A stretch of 64,000 nt of DNA. It comes from Desulfotomaculum copahuensis. GTDB taxonomy: Bacteria > Bacillota > Desulfotomaculia > Desulfotomaculales > Desulfovirgulaceae. The position numbers were made by a program, and so were the translations under genes. Position 1 is the stretch's first letter, and each line of letters opens with the position of its first letter. Below are positions 56,668 through 64,000 of the stretch, in pieces. The stretch is from positions 1-64,000 of the forward strand of contig NZ_LYVF01000062.1 of NCBI RefSeq assembly GCF_001655685.1, in the 5' to 3' direction. The notes beneath the pieces are model-generated. The model had not been told where the DNA came from. It saw only the letters and a list, made by a program, of their open reading frames with translations, and made no database searches.

Positions 56668-57396
56668 GTGATTGACAAGGAAAGCGGTATTCCGTACTAC
56701 CGTCAACTGATGAACATAATCCGGCAGCAGATTGCATCCGGTACGCTTAAAGAAGGCCAGCAACTGCCGCCTGAAATGGAACTGGGCGCCATCTACCGGG
56801 TAAACCGGCACACCGTGCGTCAGGCGGTGGGCGAATTGTGCCTGCAGGGACTGCTTTATAAAATCAAAGGCCGGGGTACTTTTGTGGCCAACCATTGTCC
56901 GGAATGCCTGGAATACAGGCTGACACCCCAAAACCGGTTTACGGAAAACATCCGCCAGGCCGGCAAAATGCCCGCCAGCAGGGTTCTGCAGGCGGTAAAG
57001 ACGGCGGCCCCCGGCGCAGTGGCCGGCATACTGGGCATAAAACCGCTGGCGCCGGTTTATCTGCTGGAAATTCTCCGCCTGGTGGACGGCCTGCCCTTTC
57101 TTGTAGCGACCAATTTTTTACCTGCTCAACATCTGCCCGGTTTTCTGGAACACGTGGTTGACTTTTCTTCTTTATTTGCCATTTACGAGCAATTTTACGG
57201 GATCAAACCTTCCCGGGTAAAATCAAACTTTCAGGCCGTCCTGCCCTCCCCCAAAGAAGCCATGGTCTTGAAGATTCCCGCCGGCACGCCGGTACTCAAG
57301 GTGGACAGCCTGTTAAAGACCCAGGATGACATCCTGATCCAATACACGGTTACCTGTTACCGCGGCGATCTGGCCAGGATTACAGTCGACTGGTAA
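56668..57396 (+). CDS. phnF: GntR-family phosphonate regulator PhnF-like
   Basis: The 242-residue protein has a GntR winged helix (SGIPYYRQLMNIIRQQIASG, YRVNRHTVRQAVGELCLQGLL) and a C-terminal UTRA effector domain. Proteins of this type at the head of phn operons are called PhnF and usually repress phosphonate or phosphate uptake. The frame is open from 56548, but GTG 56668 follows GGGAGGG by 8 bases. The phnD gene starts 142 bases downstream, with an inverted repeat in between. The effector is unknown. Confidence 0.85.
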   Translation: MIDKESGIPYYRQLMNIIRQQIASGTLKEGQQLPPEMELGAIYRVNRHTVRQAVGELCLQGLLYKIKGRGTFVANHCPECLEYRLTPQNRFTENIRQAGKMPASRVLQAVKTAAPGAVAGILGIKPLAPVYLLEILRLVDGLPFLVATNFLPAQHLPGFLEHVVDFSSLFAIYEQFYGIKPSRVKSNFQAVLPSPKEAMVLKIPAGTPVLKVDSLLKTQDDILIQYTVTCYRGDLARITVDW

Positions 57397-57440
57397 AGGA
57401 GGGAGGGAAAAGGCTGCATCAATGCTCAATGAGCAGGGAC

Positions 57441-57469
57441 GGTTCCATTGCCGGGCACGTGCCGGAACC
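57441..57469. promoter_or_regulatory. inverted repeat between phnF and phnD
   Basis: GGTTCC 57441-57446 pairs with GGAACC 57464-57469, and inside it the palindrome GCACGTGC is flanked by CCGG and CGG. It might be a PhnF operator or a mRNA-processing hairpin. No T run follows. Confidence 0.4.
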
Positions 57470-57538
57470 GGTAAACAACAGGCCAACTGCGCAGTTCAGC
57501 GAAGATAATCCAGATGTTTGACTGAAAGGAGAATTTAC

Positions 57539-58594
57539 ATGCGGAAACTGTATTTCCCCGGGCTGATTATTGCTCTTGCGGTGTTTCTTTTAGCCGGCTG
57601 CGGCTCTTCATCCAATGCTCCGTCCAACTCCGCAACCGTTAAGGAGCCCGACACCATTACCATTGCCTGGCTGCCGAACAACTCGGGGGAAAATGAAAAG
57701 GAGTTGCGCGCGGAAATTGACAATGTGATTGCGAAAGCCACAGGTAAAAAAGTGGAAGATAAATTAACCACGGACTACGCCATTGCCATTGCCGCCCTGG
57801 AAAACGGCGATGCCCAACTGGGCTGGTTCGGGCCGAACGAATACCTGGTCTCTCACGCCAAAAACCCCAAGATCATTCCCCTGGTGGTGGAGAGCGGTGA
57901 CTCGGGAACCTTGAAGGACGCCCTTTATCACAGCCGTTTCCTGGTCAAGAAGGGGAACGAAGCGCAGTACAAGTCCGGTGACAGTTATGGCATTGACAAC
58001 ATCACAGGCAAAAGAATATCCTTCGTTTCAACCAGTTCGACATCCGGATTCAACATGCCGGCGGCGGCAATCATGAGCTATTTCTCCAAGCAGGACAAAT
58101 GGAAGCACCTGACCAAGGACGATCTGGCCCAGGGCGGCAGCGGCAAGTTTTTCAGTCAGGTCATTTTTGCCGGTTCCCATCAGTTGTCCCTGGTCAGCCT
58201 GCTGACGGACAAGGTTGACGTCGCGGCGGTGGACGATATAGATGTATCCCAGTATGTGGAACTTGCGCAGGGAAGCGACAACGCGCCGGGAGCCGTCTAT
58301 ACCGTAAAGAAGGATGCCGCCGCACCGTTTAACAACCTGGCGGGCAAGCAATTCGTGGTCATTAAATCAATACCGGTACTTAACACGCCGATCGAAGCCA
58401 ACAGCGCGGTGCTTAGCCAGAAAACCCTTGATGCCATTACACAAGCGCTTACTTCCGATCAGGTAACCAATGATCCCAAAATATTCGCCCCCAAGGGTGC
58501 CAAGGGTGCCGTATTCGTACAGCCGCACCGTTTTGTCAAGGTGGACGATGCCTGGTATGATCCGATGAGAAAGGTTCTCGGTATTGGAGCTTGA
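57539..58594 (+). CDS. phnD: phosphonate ABC transporter, substrate-binding lipoprotein PhnD
   Basis: The 351-residue protein has a lipoprotein signal (LLAGC, lipidated Cys 21) and the PhnD family core: TIAWLPNNSGEN at the start of the binding domain, then FVSTSSTSGFNMPAA and VDVAAVDDIDVSQY. It captures phosphonates (or phosphite) outside the cell. ATG 57539 follows AAAGGAGAA. It is the first structural gene of the operon. An AT-rich 195-base gap separates it from phnC; it holds no clear terminator, but translation of phnC has its own ribosome site. Confidence 0.9.
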   Translation: MRKLYFPGLIIALAVFLLAGCGSSSNAPSNSATVKEPDTITIAWLPNNSGENEKELRAEIDNVIAKATGKKVEDKLTTDYAIAIAALENGDAQLGWFGPNEYLVSHAKNPKIIPLVVESGDSGTLKDALYHSRFLVKKGNEAQYKSGDSYGIDNITGKRISFVSTSSTSGFNMPAAAIMSYFSKQDKWKHLTKDDLAQGGSGKFFSQVIFAGSHQLSLVSLLTDKVDVAAVDDIDVSQYVELAQGSDNAPGAVYTVKKDAAAPFNNLAGKQFVVIKSIPVLNTPIEANSAVLSQKTLDAITQALTSDQVTNDPKIFAPKGAKGAVFVQPHRFVKVDDAWYDPMRKVLGIGA

Positions 58595-58789
58595 ATTGTT
58601 AATCACTATCTGTTTTTAATACCAAAAATTTTAAGTGGCATGCATAATTTATCCTAAATAGCTGCCCTGACATTACCTGGTGCAGAAGTTGAGTATGACG
58701 GGCGTTGGAAATCAATCATATCATGATGCAAACAAAAAATGGTTGCTTCCACGCCCCTTACTCACTTGTACCGGCGGGAGGTGGAATTA

Positions 58790-59575
58790 TTGGCCTTGTT
58801 GGAATTGAAAAATGTCACCAAATATTATGCCGGTCCCACACCGGCTCTTGCCGGCGTCAGTTTTACCGTCAAGGAAGGCGAGTTTGTTTCCGTAATCGGT
58901 CCTTCCGGAGCGGGAAAATCGACACTTTTGCGCTGCATTAACCGGATGATTGAGGTGACCGGCGGTGAAATTTTATTCGGTGATCTTGCCGTATCAAAGT
59001 TAAAGCGCAGGGATTTACGAAAACTAAGAACAGGAATCGGGATGATCTTTCAGCATTACAATCTGGTCGACCGCCTGACTGTTATTGAGAATGTCCTTCA
59101 CGGCAGGCTCGGCTACAAGTCGACACTGGCCGGTGTGCTGGGGCTGTACAGCCGGGAAGAAAAAATGCAGGCTTTCAATATAATCAAGATCCTGGGTTTG
59201 GGAGAGCAGGTTTATCAACGTTGCGATCAATTAAGCGGAGGACAAAAACAGCGTGTCGGGATCGCCAGGGCGCTGGTGCAGAATCCTAAAATGATTTTAT
59301 GTGACGAACCGATTGCTTCGTTGGACCCCAACGCTTCCAAAATTATCATGGATTACCTGAAAAAAATCGCCAACGGTATGGGCATAACCTTGATTTGTAA
59401 TTTGCATCAGGTAAACGTTGCCTTAGCTTACTCGGATAGAATTATCGGCATCAATAAAGGGAAAGTGGTTTATGACGGCCCGCCGGGCAAACTTACTGCT
59501 GATCTGACCTCGGAAATCTACGGTACGGAGTCCGGGGAGCTGATTGTTGATTGGGGAGAGCGGTATGCAAGCTGA
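58790..59575 (+). CDS. phnC: phosphonate ABC transporter ATP-binding protein PhnC
   Basis: The 261-residue ATPase has Walker A GPSGAGKST, signature LSGGQKQRVGIARAL, Walker B MILCDEPIASLDP and a switch His in NLHQV. It drives phosphonate import with PhnD and the two PhnE permeases. The frame reaches 58739, but TTG 58790, 7 bases after GGGAGG, is the better start (MALLELKNVTKYY). It overlaps the first phnE by 11 bases. Confidence 0.92.
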   Translation: MALLELKNVTKYYAGPTPALAGVSFTVKEGEFVSVIGPSGAGKSTLLRCINRMIEVTGGEILFGDLAVSKLKRRDLRKLRTGIGMIFQHYNLVDRLTVIENVLHGRLGYKSTLAGVLGLYSREEKMQAFNIIKILGLGEQVYQRCDQLSGGQKQRVGIARALVQNPKMILCDEPIASLDPNASKIIMDYLKKIANGMGITLICNLHQVNVALAYSDRIIGINKGKVVYDGPPGKLTADLTSEIYGTESGELIVDWGERYAS

Positions 59576-60350
59576 TATCTTTACCAGACGCAGAAATGGC
59601 GGCCTGTTGTTCTTCACGCTGTTAACTGTTTTAACAACGGGCTCGATCGTCATTACCCGGTATGATGTGCTGAAGGGATTCACCAGTATTTTCAGGGCTT
59701 TTGCCTGGGGAGCGGCCAATTTTTATCCGGATGCCGGGGCGATGACAAAACTGCCTGATATCTTGCTCAAATTAAAAGAAACTGTGCTGATGTCCGTTGC
59801 TTCAACCACTGTGGCTGCCATTTTTGCCATGTTTCTGGCCCTGGCCGGTTCCAGCACGACCGGGCTGTGCAGTTTGTCCGGCATAATCACCCGGGGGGTG
59901 GCCTCAATCTTCCGGAACATTCCGCTGGTGGCCTGGGCCATGGTTTTGATGCTGGCCTTCAGTCAAAGTGAGCTGACCGGTTACCTGGCCCTGTTTTTTG
60001 GTTCGCTCGGGTTTCTTACCCGGGCATTCATAGAAACAATAGACGAGGTGAGCAACAAGCCGGTTGAGGCACTGCAGGCTACTGGTGCCAGTTATTTCCA
60101 GGTTGTATTCCAGGCGGTTTTGCCCGCCGGTATGCCTCAACTGAGCAGTTGGCTGCTGTTTATGGTTGACACCAATATCCGCGACGCCACCCTGGTTGGC
60201 CTGCTGACCGGTACGGGGATCGGATTTTCCTTTGATTTGTACTATAAAAGTATGAATTTCCATGCCGCCAGCCTGGTGGTAATCCTGATCGTAATCACGG
60301 TTATTGTGGTTGAAATGATTTCAAATTACGTCAGGCGGGTGATTATGTGA
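59565..60350 (+). CDS. phnE: phosphonate ABC transporter permease PhnE (first copy)
   Basis: The 261-residue protein has about six membrane spans and the ABC inner-membrane EAA-like loop (EVSNKPVEALQATGASYFQVVFQAVLP is that region; key residues EALQATGA). ATG 59565 lies inside the last codons of phnC, with GGGGAGAG upstream. It is paired with a second permease immediately downstream, so the membrane channel may be a heterodimer. Confidence 0.88.
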   Translation: MQADIFTRRRNGGLLFFTLLTVLTTGSIVITRYDVLKGFTSIFRAFAWGAANFYPDAGAMTKLPDILLKLKETVLMSVASTTVAAIFAMFLALAGSSTTGLCSLSGIITRGVASIFRNIPLVAWAMVLMLAFSQSELTGYLALFFGSLGFLTRAFIETIDEVSNKPVEALQATGASYFQVVFQAVLPAGMPQLSSWLLFMVDTNIRDATLVGLLTGTGIGFSFDLYYKSMNFHAASLVVILIVITVIVVEMISNYVRRVIM

Positions 60351-61231
60351 TCAAGTTCGAGGAACCAATCGATATATGGGGTCAAATCAGTCCGGAGCAC
60401 GGGTACACTGTACACGGAGCAGCAGGTGCGCTCCCGTTCAAGCCCCTGAACAGGCAGGCCCTGGCCATGCGCATATTTTTACTGGTTATCTCGTTACTGA
60501 CCATCTATGCCCTGCTCACAATCGACTACCGGAGCGTCGATGTGGCCAAAGCGGCGGCCGACACCTTGAACAATTTAAAGATCATCTTTTTGCAGCCGGA
60601 TACGCACCGTCTCAGCTTGCGGGACGCTTTCTACGAAGTTGTCATCACAATGGGTCTGGCCTTTTTGACCACCCTGTTCGGTGGCGTGATAGCCTTCTTT
60701 TTGGGTTTGCTGGGCGCCCGGAATCTGGCCCCCAAACAAGTGACCAACATTGTCAAGGGCTTTGTTGCTTTTATCCGGGCTGTTCCGACCATTTTATGGG
60801 TCTTGATTTTTGCCGTGGCCGCCGGTTTGGGCAGTGCGGCGGCAGTGATTGGAATGACTTTTCATTCGGTCAGCTATTTGACCAAAGCCTATGCGGAGTC
60901 TTTTGAAGAGCTGGACCGGAGCGTTATTGAAGCTTTGTCGGCCAGCGGCGCCAACTGGTGGCAGATAGTTTTCCAGGCGGTTATACCATCGGCAGCGACC
61001 AGTATATTGTCCTGGACCTTTTTGAGATACGAAATCAATTTCGCCAATGCGGTCGCCATGGGCGCCGCCGCCGGCGCGGCGGGGATCGGTTTTGATCTGT
61101 TCATGGCCGGCGGATATTATTTCGACCTGCGTGAAGTCGGATTGATCACCTATATTATTTTGGCCTTCGCCATGGCCCTTGAGGCGGTTGCCACCGGCCT
61201 GAAGGGCCGGATCCGGCAAAACCCCCGGTGA
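60347..61231 (+). CDS. phnE: phosphonate ABC transporter permease PhnE (second copy)
   Basis: The 294-residue protein has an N-terminal cytoplasmic stretch (about 1-45), then six membrane spans. The coupling loop is EELDRSVIEALSASGANWW. It is homologous to the first permease but longer and clearly diverged. GTG 60347 overlaps the previous stop by 4 bases. A GC-rich inverted sequence (GGCCGGC repeats) lies in the 85-base gap to phnG. Confidence 0.88.
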   Translation: MIKFEEPIDIWGQISPEHGYTVHGAAGALPFKPLNRQALAMRIFLLVISLLTIYALLTIDYRSVDVAKAAADTLNNLKIIFLQPDTHRLSLRDAFYEVVITMGLAFLTTLFGGVIAFFLGLLGARNLAPKQVTNIVKGFVAFIRAVPTILWVLIFAVAAGLGSAAAVIGMTFHSVSYLTKAYAESFEELDRSVIEALSASGANWWQIVFQAVIPSAATSILSWTFLRYEINFANAVAMGAAAGAAGIGFDLFMAGGYYFDLREVGLITYIILAFAMALEAVATGLKGRIRQNPR

Positions 61232-61316
61232 GCCGGCCGGCATAAAGCAGGCCGGCCGCCACCTTGAAAAAACGGCTGTATTTTTGAATTAAATCACAAA
61301 GGTGGGACAGGCAAAA

Positions 61317-61736
61317 ATGCAACTGGATGTGCAGGCCATTCTGGCCGAAGGCGATCTGGAGCGCTGGCGGGAAACGGCGGAGCGGGTTGCCGCCGGGCAT
61401 GACATAGCTGTGCTTCAGGCGCCCGAAACCGGTCTGGTGATGGTGCGGGCCACCGACAGCGTGGAGCAGGTTCCGTTTTGCCTCGGCGAGGTGTTGATTA
61501 CCGAAGCGGCGGTATCCCTGGCAGGCGTAACCGGCTACGGTTTCGCCCTGGGTGACGAACCGGTGCGGGCGCTGTGTCTGGCCATAATCAACGCCGCTCT
61601 GGACGCCCATGTGCCGGAGGAGGAAGGGATCAGGCGGGTCATCGCCGCCGAAGGCAGGCGGCTGCAGGCTTTAAAACAAAGGGAAGACAATCTGGTGGCC
61701 GGCACCCGGGTGCGCTTCGCCACCATGGAGGGATGA
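61317..61736 (+). CDS. phnG: C-P lyase core complex subunit PhnG
   Basis: PhnG is part of the PhnGHIJ core complex that prepares phosphonates for C-P bond cleavage. The 139-residue protein has family segments VQAPETGLVMVRATDS-like (here LQAPETGLVMVRATDS), FCLGEVLITEAAVSL and GYGFALGDEPVRAL. The frame is open from GTG 61302, but ATG 61317 with GGTGGGACAGG upstream is preferred. Its stop codon is 2 bases from the phnH start. Confidence 0.92.
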   Translation: MQLDVQAILAEGDLERWRETAERVAAGHDIAVLQAPETGLVMVRATDSVEQVPFCLGEVLITEAAVSLAGVTGYGFALGDEPVRALCLAIINAALDAHVPEEEGIRRVIAAEGRRLQALKQREDNLVAGTRVRFATMEG

Positions 61737-61738
61737 AA

Positions 61739-62356
61739 ATGCACCAGGCACTGGAACCGTCCTTTGACCGGGTATTCGATACGCAGCGGATTTTCCGCCT
61801 GCTGCTGGATGTCATGGCCCGGCCGGGAAAAATCTGCCGCCTGCCGGCGCTGAAACTGCAGCCGCCCGCGGAGTTGAATCTATTCGCCGCCGGTATAGCC
61901 CTTACCCTGCTGGACAGTGAAACTTCTTTCGCCGTATTGCCGGAAAACGCTTCCGTGCAAACCTACCTCCACATGAATACCGGCGCGCGGCTGGAAGACG
62001 CCTCCCGGGCTGCGTTCGTTCTTTTCAACGGACGGGAGGACCGGCCGGAACTGGCCGGGGTCGAGCGCGGCCACCTGCTGGCGCCGGAAAAGGGAGCCAC
62101 ACTGGTGGCGGCGGTGACCGCCCTGTCCGGAAGCGGCGGCGGGGAAATGGAAATCGCCCTGCGCGGTCCCGGAGTCGGGGGCACAAGCACTATTGCGGTA
62201 TCCGGCCTGCATCAGGACAATTTGAAACGGATTATCCATCTGAACCGCGAGTTTCCGCTCGGGGTGGACCTCATCCTGGCCGATTGCGGCGGGTCGCTGG
62301 CGGCCGTGCCCCGTTCCAGCACCATCAGGCGGGAGGTGAACGGCTGTGGGCTATGA
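61739..62356 (+). CDS. phnH: C-P lyase core complex subunit PhnH
   Basis: The 205-residue protein has the PhnH pattern: FDRVFDTQRIFRLLLDVMARPGKI near the start, LTLLDSETSFAV in the middle and FPLGVDLILAD near the end. PhnH is a structural member of the core complex without a known active site. ATG 61739 follows GGAGG with good spacing; ATG 61733 is too close. It overlaps phnI by 11 bases. Confidence 0.92.
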   Translation: MHQALEPSFDRVFDTQRIFRLLLDVMARPGKICRLPALKLQPPAELNLFAAGIALTLLDSETSFAVLPENASVQTYLHMNTGARLEDASRAAFVLFNGREDRPELAGVERGHLLAPEKGATLVAAVTALSGSGGGEMEIALRGPGVGGTSTIAVSGLHQDNLKRIIHLNREFPLGVDLILADCGGSLAAVPRSSTIRREVNGCGL

Positions 62357-63458
62357 AGCGGTGGCCGGCGGGGAGGAGGCTATCAAGAACGCCGCGGACT
62401 TGCTCCGTTACTTCCGCACCCGCGGCGGTTCCCCGCCCCTCACAGTCCGGCAGTTGATGGACCAGCAGCGCCTGGCGGTGGACAGGGTGATGGGCGAAGG
62501 TTCCCTGTACGCCCCGGTCATTGCCGCCCTGGCCCTGAAGGAGGCCGAGGGCGACGCCGTGGAAGCCGCATTCATTGTGCGCGCCTACCGGGCCACCCAA
62601 CCGCGGCGTTACTACTCGCTGCCGGTGGACAGCACGCGCATGCAGATCATCAGACGCATTTCCGGCACCTTTCAGGACATACCGGGCGGGCAGATTCTGG
62701 GACCGGCCCGGGACTATACGCAGCGCCTGGTGGATTTCAGTTTGCTGGAGGAGAACGAAAACACGGTCAGAAACTTTTTAGCCGGCCTGGGTGTACAGAC
62801 GTCCGGACAGGAGGAACTGCCCGCTTCTTTTCCCAAAGTCGTGGACCGGCTGCGCGCGGATGGCCTGCTGGCGGAAGCGGGCGAAACAGACCGCCGACTG
62901 TTTGATATCACCCGGAAAAGCATTACCTTTCCCTGTCCCCGCTCGGCCCGGCTGCAAAGCCTGGCCCGGGGCGAAACGGGGGCGATGATGGCTCTGGCCT
63001 ACAGCTCCATACGTGGTTATGGCGATATACACCCCTTTCTGGCCGAACTGCGGGTGGGCTACATCCCGCTGTATATCAGACACCATGGGCGGACCGGACC
63101 GGTCTACATGGGTAAAATCCCGGTTACCGAGGCCGAAATCATCGCCCAATACGCTGAAGGGGAAAAAGGCACCAGGCCGAAACTCACCCTCGGGTACGGG
63201 TTGTGTTTCGGTCACAATGAAGTCAAGGCCATCGCCATGGGCATTCTGGACCGGGCCATGCGCAGCAGATCTTCCCGCAAGGCGCCGGCCGAAGATGAGG
63301 AATTCGTGCTTTACCACATTGACGGCATCGAATCTTCCGGGTTTGTCGCCCACTGGAAGCTGCCCCATTATGTGACCTTTCAATCCACCCTGGACCGTCT
63401 GCGCAAATCGCAGCTGATTCAAGAGGAGGCCGGCCATGCTGGACATAAATACGGTTAA
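62346..63458 (+). CDS. phnI: C-P lyase core complex subunit PhnI
   Basis: PhnI, with PhnG, H and L, attaches the phosphonate to ribose-ATP by displacing adenine. The 370-residue protein begins YEAVAGGEEAIKNAADLL. It carries the conserved GYGDIHPFLAELRVG and LGYGLCFGHNEVKAIAM blocks and YHIDGIESSGFVAHWKLPHY near the end. GTG 62346 overlaps phnH. It overlaps the start of phnJ by 23 bases, the largest overlap in the operon. Confidence 0.95.
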   Translation: MGYEAVAGGEEAIKNAADLLRYFRTRGGSPPLTVRQLMDQQRLAVDRVMGEGSLYAPVIAALALKEAEGDAVEAAFIVRAYRATQPRRYYSLPVDSTRMQIIRRISGTFQDIPGGQILGPARDYTQRLVDFSLLEENENTVRNFLAGLGVQTSGQEELPASFPKVVDRLRADGLLAEAGETDRRLFDITRKSITFPCPRSARLQSLARGETGAMMALAYSSIRGYGDIHPFLAELRVGYIPLYIRHHGRTGPVYMGKIPVTEAEIIAQYAEGEKGTRPKLTLGYGLCFGHNEVKAIAMGILDRAMRSRSSRKAPAEDEEFVLYHIDGIESSGFVAHWKLPHYVTFQSTLDRLRKSQLIQEEAGHAGHKYG

Positions 63459-64000
63459 ACCGTCCCGGGGGTATAATTTTGCCTTTTTGGACGAGAACAC
63501 CAAACGGGAAGTGCGCCGTAAAATTTTAAAAGCCGTGGCCATACCGGGTTACCAGGTGCCCTTCGCCTCGCCGGAACTGCCTATTGCCCGCGGCTGGGGC
63601 ACCGGCGGACTGCAGGTGACCATGTCCATCATCGGTCCGGATGACGTGCTCAAGGTAATCGACCAGGGCTGCGACGGCGGGGTGAACGCCGTCAATATAC
63701 GCAACCTGCTGGTCAAAACCACCGGAGTGCGGACCACCTTCGACACCCGGGCGGCCAGTATCATCCAGACCCGCCACCGTATTCCGGAGGAAAAAATGCG
63801 GGCGGACCAAATTCTCGTCCTGCAGGTACCGATACCGGACCCGCTGCGTTTTGTGGAACCGAGCATGGCCAGAACGGCTGAAATGCACGCCGAAATGGAT
63901 TACAGCCGGATGCTGGTGTTTTTATACGAGGATATCGTCAAATGGGGGGAAATCACCATCGGCGCGCGCTACCCTTCCCTGGTCAACGACCGTTACCTGA
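63436..64000 (+). CDS. phnJ: alpha-D-ribose 1-methylphosphonate 5-phosphate C-P lyase PhnJ (partial)
   Basis: PhnJ is the radical-SAM enzyme that breaks the C-P bond. The gene starts at ATG 63436 after AAGAGGAGG and runs off the right edge; 188 residues are visible. The N-terminal part is characteristic: GYNFAFLDENTKREVRRKIL, then PELPIARGWGTGGLQ, and GVRTTFDTRAASIIQTRHR. The cysteines that hold the 4Fe-4S cluster lie beyond the window. phnK, phnL and phnM would be expected next. Confidence 0.93.
   Translation, partial: MLDINTVKPSRGYNFAFLDENTKREVRRKILKAVAIPGYQVPFASPELPIARGWGTGGLQVTMSIIGPDDVLKVIDQGCDGGVNAVNIRNLLVKTTGVRTTFDTRAASIIQTRHRIPEEKMRADQILVLQVPIPDPLRFVEPSMARTAEMHAEMDYSRMLVFLYEDIVKWGEITIGARYPSLVNDRYL

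Noticed and set aside
56661-56676. sigma-54 promoter TGGCACG-N4-TTGA
   Set aside because: The match is fair but it spans the phnF start codon, so it cannot drive phnF; probably chance.

Overview
The window looks like chromosome of a GC-rich, endospore-forming anaerobic Firmicute, most plausibly of the Peptococcaceae (Desulfotomaculum/Pelotomaculum-like). This is an inference from the content: an uninterrupted sporulation sigma-K gene, TRAP (mtrB), many TTG/GTG starts behind strong Shine-Dalgarno sites, S-box and THI-box riboswitches, the accD-accA-pfkA-pyk order, and a methanogen-type homocysteine synthesis operon. I see no rRNA, tRNA, CRISPR array or prophage. The only mobile-element signal is a TnpB-like gene cut by the left edge.

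Layout. 1-882: the end of a TnpB-related gene and a structured non-coding stretch. 883-3497: hisH-hisA-hisF-hisI, closed by two tandem terminators. 3887-9189: an amino-acid permease, the PcrA helicase and an Amj-type lipid II flippase. 9248-15049: ligA, gatC, gatA, gatB. 15098-16336 (minus): an OFA-type transporter. 16880-20978: a four-gene tricarboxylic-acid cluster (homocitrate/Re-citrate synthase type enzyme, two aconitase-family subunits, isocitrate-type dehydrogenase). 21219-31210: an alpha-glucan region holding a lone carbohydrate-binding module, a GT4 glycosyltransferase, a nucleotidyltransferase fused to a degenerate phosphomannomutase, a GH57 enzyme, a DUF4912 membrane protein and a GH15 glucoamylase, with a SatP-type acetate transporter in the middle. 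31325-39698: a CoA-binding protein, endonuclease III, TrmL, a MoxR/VWA pair, a sigma-54 activator, an orphan TPP riboswitch, a PerR/Fur-type regulator and a DHA2 drug exporter. 39912-50459: dnaE, mtrB, a small protein, accD, accA, pfkA, pyk, a DedA protein and an HD-GYP phosphodiesterase. 50704-52819: an acyl-CoA synthetase and a small unknown gene. 52823-55494 (minus): a sigma-A promoter, a SAM-I riboswitch and the DUF39, NIL-ferredoxin and UPF0280 genes. 55552-56259 (minus): sigK. 56668-64000: a phosphonate uptake and C-P lyase operon, phnF-D-C-E-E-G-H-I-J, running off the right edge.

How the parts work together. The his genes make imidazole glycerol phosphate and process phosphoribosyl-AMP. 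The tricarboxylate cluster fits either a route from a 2-oxoacid plus acetyl-CoA to a chain-lengthened 2-oxoacid, or the citrate-to-2-oxoglutarate branch used for glutamate. The glucan region can build (GT4, GH57) and degrade (GH15) an intracellular alpha-glucan. The SAM-riboswitch operon is a compact sulfide-to-homocysteine module. The phn operon imports phosphonates and cleaves the C-P bond.

The items most worth a second look are the SAM-controlled DUF39/NIL-ferredoxin/UPF0280 operon, the TPP riboswitch with no thiamine gene behind it, the TnpB-like protein with an altered RuvC-III motif and its structured tail in front of hisH, the glucan region with its degenerate mutase domain, and the substrate of the tricarboxylate cluster.
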